DNA of 51,761 bases. It comes from Deltaproteobacteria bacterium. Lineage in GTDB: Bacteria > Desulfobacterota > Syntrophia > Syntrophales > UBA2210. The first letter of the stretch is position 1, and every line of letters starts with the position of its first letter. This document shows positions 48,093-51,761 of the stretch, one piece after another. The notes under the pieces are model-generated. The model searched no databases. It was not told the DNA's origin and saw only the letters and a list, made by a program, of their open reading frames with translations. A program made the translations under genes and the position numbers. The stretch spans positions 1 to 51,761 of the forward strand of contig JAFDAS010000003.1 in the NCBI GenBank assembly GCA_019313695.1, in the 5' to 3' direction.

Positions 48093-48602
48093 ATGAATTT
48101 TCCAAAAAAAATAACAATATTCTGTGACACGGTTAACGAGTGGACCGGAAGGATTTTCGGCTGGGTCATCGTTCCACTTGTCTTGCTCACGGTTATGGAA
48201 GTGGTGCTCCGCAGGTTTTTGGGTTCGCCGACCATATGGAGCTTTGAGGTATTGAAGCAATTATATGGTCTTCATTTCATGATCGTTGCTGGATTCGGAT
48301 TGTTGTACGGATCACACGTGTCGGTAGATGTATTCACCATGCTTCTTTCAAAAAAGAAAAAGGCCATCCTGAGCATGATAAGCTATGTGGTATTCTTTTT
48401 CCCTTTCTGTATTATCTGTATCTGGCAGGGCTACTTTTTCGCTGCAAGATCGTGGGCGATGAAAGAAACTACATGGAGCGTATTTGCGCCGCCTCTTTAC
48501 CCCATAAAAACGATTATTATTATATCGTTTTCACTTCTTTTGCTACAGGGGATATCGGAATTTATCAAAAGTATATACGTAATCAAGGGGGATGAGTTAT
48601 GA
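48093..48602 (+). CDS. dctQ: TRAP transporter small permease
   Basis: A 169-residue membrane protein with four hydrophobic helices (about 20-42, 53-78, 88-112, 130-155) in the DctQ arrangement, including Glu-Val-Val-Leu-Arg-Arg-Phe-Leu. ATG 48093 is the start because AGGAGGAGG ends six bases upstream; ATG 48087 touches that ribosome site. It overlaps dctM by 4 bp and pairs with it to make the sodium-coupled permease. Confidence 0.92.
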   Translation: MNFPKKITIFCDTVNEWTGRIFGWVIVPLVLLTVMEVVLRRFLGSPTIWSFEVLKQLYGLHFMIVAGFGLLYGSHVSVDVFTMLLSKKKKAILSMISYVVFFFPFCIICIWQGYFFAARSWAMKETTWSVFAPPLYPIKTIIIISFSLLLLQGISEFIKSIYVIKGDEL

Positions 48603-49930
48603 TTGATATTAGTCCTGAACTGATCACAGTTCTCATGTTTGTTGGCCTTTTGATAGGCCTCTTCATGGGGCACCCTCTTGCCTTTGTTCTGGGAGGCCTG
48701 GCAGTGATATTCGGGTTTCTGGGCTGGGGGCCATCGGTATTTTATATATTCATGAATAGAATATGGGGGACGATGGACAACTATGTCCTTCTCGCCATTC
48801 CATTGTTTATATTTATGGCACAACTTCTGGATAAATCAGGTGTTGCCGAAGATCTTTTTGAAGCATTGCGTTATCTGATGGGTCAGACTAGGGGTGGAAT
48901 TGCATTAACTGTTGTTGCGGTTTCCACGGTTTTTGCGGCCTGTACCGGTATTATCGGGGCCTCCGTCGTCACCATGGGGCTCCTGGCGATACCTATGATG
49001 AGAAAGTACGGATACGATGAGGAGTTGTCCTATGGCTCCATCTGCGCTGGAGGAACGCTTGGCATACTTATCCCACCCAGCATAATGCTGGTTATCATGG
49101 CAAGCCAAGCGTCTCTGTCTGTCGGGAGATTATTTGCCGGAGCCGTATTCCCGGGGTTTATACTTTCCGCCCTTTACATGGGATACATTGCGATAAGGTG
49201 CTTTCTCAAACCCGAGCTTGGGCCACCCATAAGCAGGGAGGAGAGGGCAGGAGTAACCAATGTGCAGGTTGCTATGATGGTCTTAAAATCTCTTGTTCCT
49301 CCCATGATCCTCATATTAGGGGTTCTGGGCTCCATATTCTTCGGCGTTGCAACCCCGACCGAGGCTTCCGGAGTGGGAGCTTTCCTGGCCTTCCTTATGG
49401 TAGTCGCCTATAGAAAATTTACGTGGCAGAGGTTGTACGAGTCCGTTATGCAAACGGCAAAGACAACCACGATGGTAATCATGATTCTGTGCGGCGCCAC
49501 CTGCTTCACAGGCGTTTTCCTCGGTGTCGGAGGAGGAGATGTGGTGACGAATTTTGTTATGGAGTTGGGAATGGGTAAGTGGGGGACTTTCTGGGTTATG
49601 ATGGCGATTGTCTTCCTCCTGGGAATGTTCATCGATTGGATAGGCATCGTTCTCATCTGTTTTCCCCTCTTTCTGCCGATCGCCAAACAACTCGGTTTCG
49701 ACCCGATCTGGTTTGTCATTATGATGGCGGTTAATCTTCAGGCATCGTTTCTGACGCCGCCCTTCGGATACGCTCTCTTCTATATTAAGGGCGTTGATCC
49801 TGAAGGGATTGATATTAGAAAAGTATATCGGGGAATTATTCCGTTTGTTATCCTGATGGTAATAGGTCTCTTAATCTGCGCGTCATTTCCTGACGCGATT
49901 ATGTGGCTGCCGAATCTTCTGATTGACTAA
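48599..49930 (+). CDS. dctM: TRAP transporter large permease
   Basis: A 443-residue DctM-type ion-transporter-superfamily permease with about twelve hydrophobic segments. The hallmark Gly-Ala-Ser-Val-Val-Thr-Met-Gly, Gly-Ile-Leu-Ile-Pro-Pro-Ser-Ile (near 157) and Ala-Thr-Pro-Thr-Glu-Ala-Ser-Gly-Val-Gly-Ala motifs are present, as is Thr-Pro-Pro-Phe-Gly near the end. It moves the acid bound by the DctP protein with sodium. Starts by ATGA overlap with dctQ and ends just before a strong bidirectional terminator. Confidence 0.94.
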   Translation: MIDISPELITVLMFVGLLIGLFMGHPLAFVLGGLAVIFGFLGWGPSVFYIFMNRIWGTMDNYVLLAIPLFIFMAQLLDKSGVAEDLFEALRYLMGQTRGGIALTVVAVSTVFAACTGIIGASVVTMGLLAIPMMRKYGYDEELSYGSICAGGTLGILIPPSIMLVIMASQASLSVGRLFAGAVFPGFILSALYMGYIAIRCFLKPELGPPISREERAGVTNVQVAMMVLKSLVPPMILILGVLGSIFFGVATPTEASGVGAFLAFLMVVAYRKFTWQRLYESVMQTAKTTTMVIMILCGATCFTGVFLGVGGGDVVTNFVMELGMGKWGTFWVMMAIVFLLGMFIDWIGIVLICFPLFLPIAKQLGFDPIWFVIMMAVNLQASFLTPPFGYALFYIKGVDPEGIDIRKVYRGIIPFVILMVIGLLICASFPDAIMWLPNLLID

Positions 49931-49937
49931 CTTGATA

Positions 49938-49978
49938 AAAGGCATTGATCACCGGCTATGCCGGTGATCAATGCCTTT
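49938..49978. terminator. Bidirectional terminator between convergent operons
   Basis: AAAGGCATTGATCACCGGC pairs perfectly with GCCGGTGATCAATGCCTTT around TAT, a 19-bp stem. It lies between dctM (+) and the HMGL-like gene (-), with A/T-rich ends suited to both directions. Confidence 0.85.
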
Positions 49979-50003
49979 CTCTACGACAGTACAACATACT
50001 TTA

Positions 50004-51185
50004 TTATTTCCACATCTCAGGTCCCCAGGGATCAGGGAGAACAGCCTTTCCTCCCCAATCGGAAGGAGTCCTCTGTCCGGTTTTTTCTCCCACCTTTTCA
50101 ATCAACCTTGAAAGACCCGGACGGGCAAATTCCATATGACCACCTTTCTCGGTTCGGCCGTTATATACAGCTTCAGAGCGGAGTCTGCGACCAATGGTCT
50201 TTTCCATCTTTTCGCCAAGCCACAGAACTCGGTCAACATCGTAACCATGTTCAATACTCATCTCATCAATCTGTACAAGCAGATCTTCAAAGGTTATGAG
50301 GCCCACGTAGCGGGGATCCTTGTAATAGTATTCACCCGTTCCTCTAACCGGTGTGTCATCAAGGAAGTTTGCCGGCTGTCCACCCAGGCCGCCCAGCGTG
50401 CCTTCAAAACGCGTAAAACCTGCTTGCAGGGAGCCAAGAATCGACGCTGAAGCCACACGTTTTGTTTCATGCAGATGAAGCAAATGTGCCTCGGGATTAG
50501 GCATGGCATCGAGGATCATGGAACAGTAACGATATACGTCAGCAGCCGAAGCGGAGCCATCATGGTCTGCATGTTCGATGTCATATGCACCGATCTCAAA
50601 CCAGCGCTTTGTAAACTCAACGGCATCTTTCAGTTCTGTTGCACCGCTGATAGGACTTCCCCAGATAGTACTGACGGTACCGCACATCTTGATCCCTGCA
50701 TCTCTCGCCTTCTGGATGCAGCGTTCCGCTTCTTTCCAGTACTGAGTCAGTGTCGTGCCGGAATTGGCAAAGTGATGCTCAGGATCGGTGGAAACCATCA
50801 TGAGGATACGGTCGGGACCGTATCCCTCTTTTTTCATTTCAATGGCAGTGTCAACAGCGGGTTCACGGATGGAAACGGCCGTAAATGTAAGCTCCTCACG
50901 TTTGATACCTTTTCGTGCAATTCGTTTCAGAAAACGCTCACTGGCAAAATGTTTCAGCACTTCGCCCGCATCCCTGAACTGGGGAATACCCGCGGGATTC
51001 CCCAGATTAGTGAGCTCGATTTCCTTACAACCGGCAAGGATCATCTCTTCGGCATAGAAAATCTTCGCAGCCGTGGAAATATACTTCTCCTCATGCTGGA
51101 AGCCGTCGCGAATGGTAATATCGCCTATCTCTACTTTTTTTGGCATCCTTGGAAAGATTTTCCAAAGATCATATTCTGTTGTCAT
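50004..51185 (-). CDS. HMG-CoA-lyase-like DRE-TIM metallolyase
   Basis: A 393-residue TIM-barrel enzyme of the HMGL-like superfamily. Motif I is Ile-Arg-Asp-Gly-Phe-Gln-His-Glu near residue 27, and the metal-binding His-Leu-His is near 240. The Thr-Leu-Gly-Gly-Leu-Gly-Gly segment near 270 is in the usual flexible catalytic loop region. HMG-CoA lyase has Arg-Asp-Gly-Leu-Gln-Asn-Glu, so the substrate may differ; citramalate-type aldol or retro-aldol reactions are alternatives. AGGAGG precedes ATG 51185 at about 11 bases. It is 50 bp downstream of the crotonase and likely in the same operon. Confidence 0.88.
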   Translation of the reverse strand: MTTEYDLWKIFPRMPKKVEIGDITIRDGFQHEEKYISTAAKIFYAEEMILAGCKEIELTNLGNPAGIPQFRDAGEVLKHFASERFLKRIARKGIKREELTFTAVSIREPAVDTAIEMKKEGYGPDRILMMVSTDPEHHFANSGTTLTQYWKEAERCIQKARDAGIKMCGTVSTIWGSPISGATELKDAVEFTKRWFEIGAYDIEHADHDGSASAADVYRYCSMILDAMPNPEAHLLHLHETKRVASASILGSLQAGFTRFEGTLGGLGGQPANFLDDTPVRGTGEYYYKDPRYVGLITFEDLLVQIDEMSIEHGYDVDRVLWLGEKMEKTIGRRLRSEAVYNGRTEKGGHMEFARPGLSRLIEKVGEKTGQRTPSDWGGKAVLPDPWGPEMWK

Positions 51186-51235
51186 GCTTATACTTACCTC
51201 CTGTTATTCTCTACTTTGTAATTCAAGGGCTTTTA

Positions 51236-51761
51236 TCATTTGCCTTTAAACACGGGTTTTCTCTTCTCCACAAACGCGGCAAGGGCTTCCAACCTGTCCT
51301 CCGTCGGAATCGTTACCTCGTAAGCCTTCGACTCAAGCGGAAGGGCCACACCGAGGCTTGCCTCGGAACCGTAGTTGATGGCGAATTTAGCCTGGGCCAC
51401 ACCAATGGGGCCATTTTTCGCGATCTCTCTGGCAAGCTCCAAGGCGGCATCCATCAATTCTTCCGGCTCTACCACCTTGCTGACCAGACCGATCTCCAGC
51501 GCCGTCCGGGCATTAAATCTCCTTGCCGTGAAGATTAATTCCTTGGCCTTTGCCACACCGACAATCCTGGTGAGTCTCTGGGTTCCACCGGCGCCCGGAA
51601 TGATTGCCAGGCTGGTTTCGGTCAGGCCCATCAGAACATTTGAAGAAGCAATGCGTATGTCGCTTGCCAAAGCAAGCTCCGTTCCACCGCCGAATGCAAA
51701 ACCGTTGATCGCGGCGATGACGGGTACCCGAACATTCTCCACTGCCGTAAATGTATTACGA
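51236..51761 (-). CDS. Enoyl-CoA hydratase/isomerase (crotonase), partial
   Basis: The C-terminal ~174 residues of a crotonase-fold enzyme; the frame stays open to the window edge, and the usual ~260-residue length implies ~85 residues are outside. Visible are Ala-Ala-Ile-Asn-Gly-Phe-Ala-Phe-Gly-Gly-Gly-Thr-Glu-Leu (oxyanion loop, acidic Glu), Gly-Leu-Thr-Glu-Thr-Ser-Leu-Ala-Ile-Ile-Pro-Gly-Ala-Gly-Gly-Thr-Gln with the second catalytic region, and Arg-Lys-Pro-Val-Phe-Lys-Gly-Lys at the end. Probably part of beta-oxidation-like breakdown of the imported acid. Confidence 0.93.
   Translation of the reverse strand, partial: RNTFTAVENVRVPVIAAINGFAFGGGTELALASDIRIASSNVLMGLTETSLAIIPGAGGTQRLTRIVGVAKAKELIFTARRFNARTALEIGLVSKVVEPEELMDAALELAREIAKNGPIGVAQAKFAINYGSEASLGVALPLESKAYEVTIPTEDRLEALAAFVEKRKPVFKGK

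Noticed and set aside
1-51761. CRISPR array or cas genes
   Set aside because: No direct-repeat/spacer series was seen; the only tandem repeats are the 18-bp and 8-bp arrays without spacers.

Overview
The window reads as chromosome of an anaerobic, probably syntrophic or sulfate-reducer-like bacterium, most likely of the former Deltaproteobacteria (Desulfobacterota). The signs are a large aldehyde:ferredoxin oxidoreductase (AOR) / heterodisulfide-reductase-like / formate dehydrogenase operon, a selenocysteine tRNA, CoA-transferase and TRAP-transporter genes for organic-acid use, and a GEMM riboswitch. No rRNA or other phylogenetic marker is present, so the placement is inference.

Region 1 (1-6350) is an accessory, lower-GC island. 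It holds an unknown translationally coupled gene pair, an AbiE-type type IV toxin-antitoxin pair whose toxin carries additional WYL-like and zinc-finger-like domains, radC, decayed sequence with a second relic copy of the AbiE promoter/operator, an 18-bp tandem repeat, a VapBC pair and REP-like palindromes.

Region 2 (6500-10302) is a four-gene surface-glycan cluster: GT4 glycosyltransferase, methyltransferase, alpha/alpha-barrel protein and hexapeptide acyltransferase.

Region 3 (10568-27186) is the centrepiece. A good sigma70 promoter leads directly into a predicted molybdenum/tungsten-cofactor (Moco/Tuco) riboswitch. Then come eleven co-directional redox genes: a Tat-signal Fe-S protein, a full AOR, a second Tat-like Fe-S protein, two HdrA/Qmo-like flavoproteins, an MvhD-like protein, an FrhB-like Fe-S protein, a Cys-type formate dehydrogenase, an HdrC-like protein, a NapH-like membrane Fe-S protein and a short, probably non-catalytic AOR paralogue. 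Convergent to it lies a three-gene operon with two overlapping ThiF/MoeB-like E1 paralogues and a four-helix membrane protein, followed by an FmdB-type zinc-ribbon gene. Together they suggest a complex that links aldehyde/carboxylate or related chemistry at a pterin site to formate, ferredoxin and perhaps the quinone pool.

Region 4 (27389-30225) is a cyclic-dinucleotide riboswitch with a visible terminator/antiterminator, in front of a membrane histidine kinase and a REC-PAS-kinase hybrid.

Region 5 (30232-40544) is mostly housekeeping: uvrA, a broken S23/four-helix-bundle gene, a SurA/PpiC-like chaperone, mfd, nadA, moeA and the selenocysteine tRNA.

Region 6 (40638-51761) is an organic-acid catabolic module: a CoA-transferase, a MaoC-like hydratase, a sigma54 activator, an acyl-CoA ligase, a DctPQM TRAP transporter, an HMG-CoA-lyase-like enzyme and a crotonase that runs off the window end.
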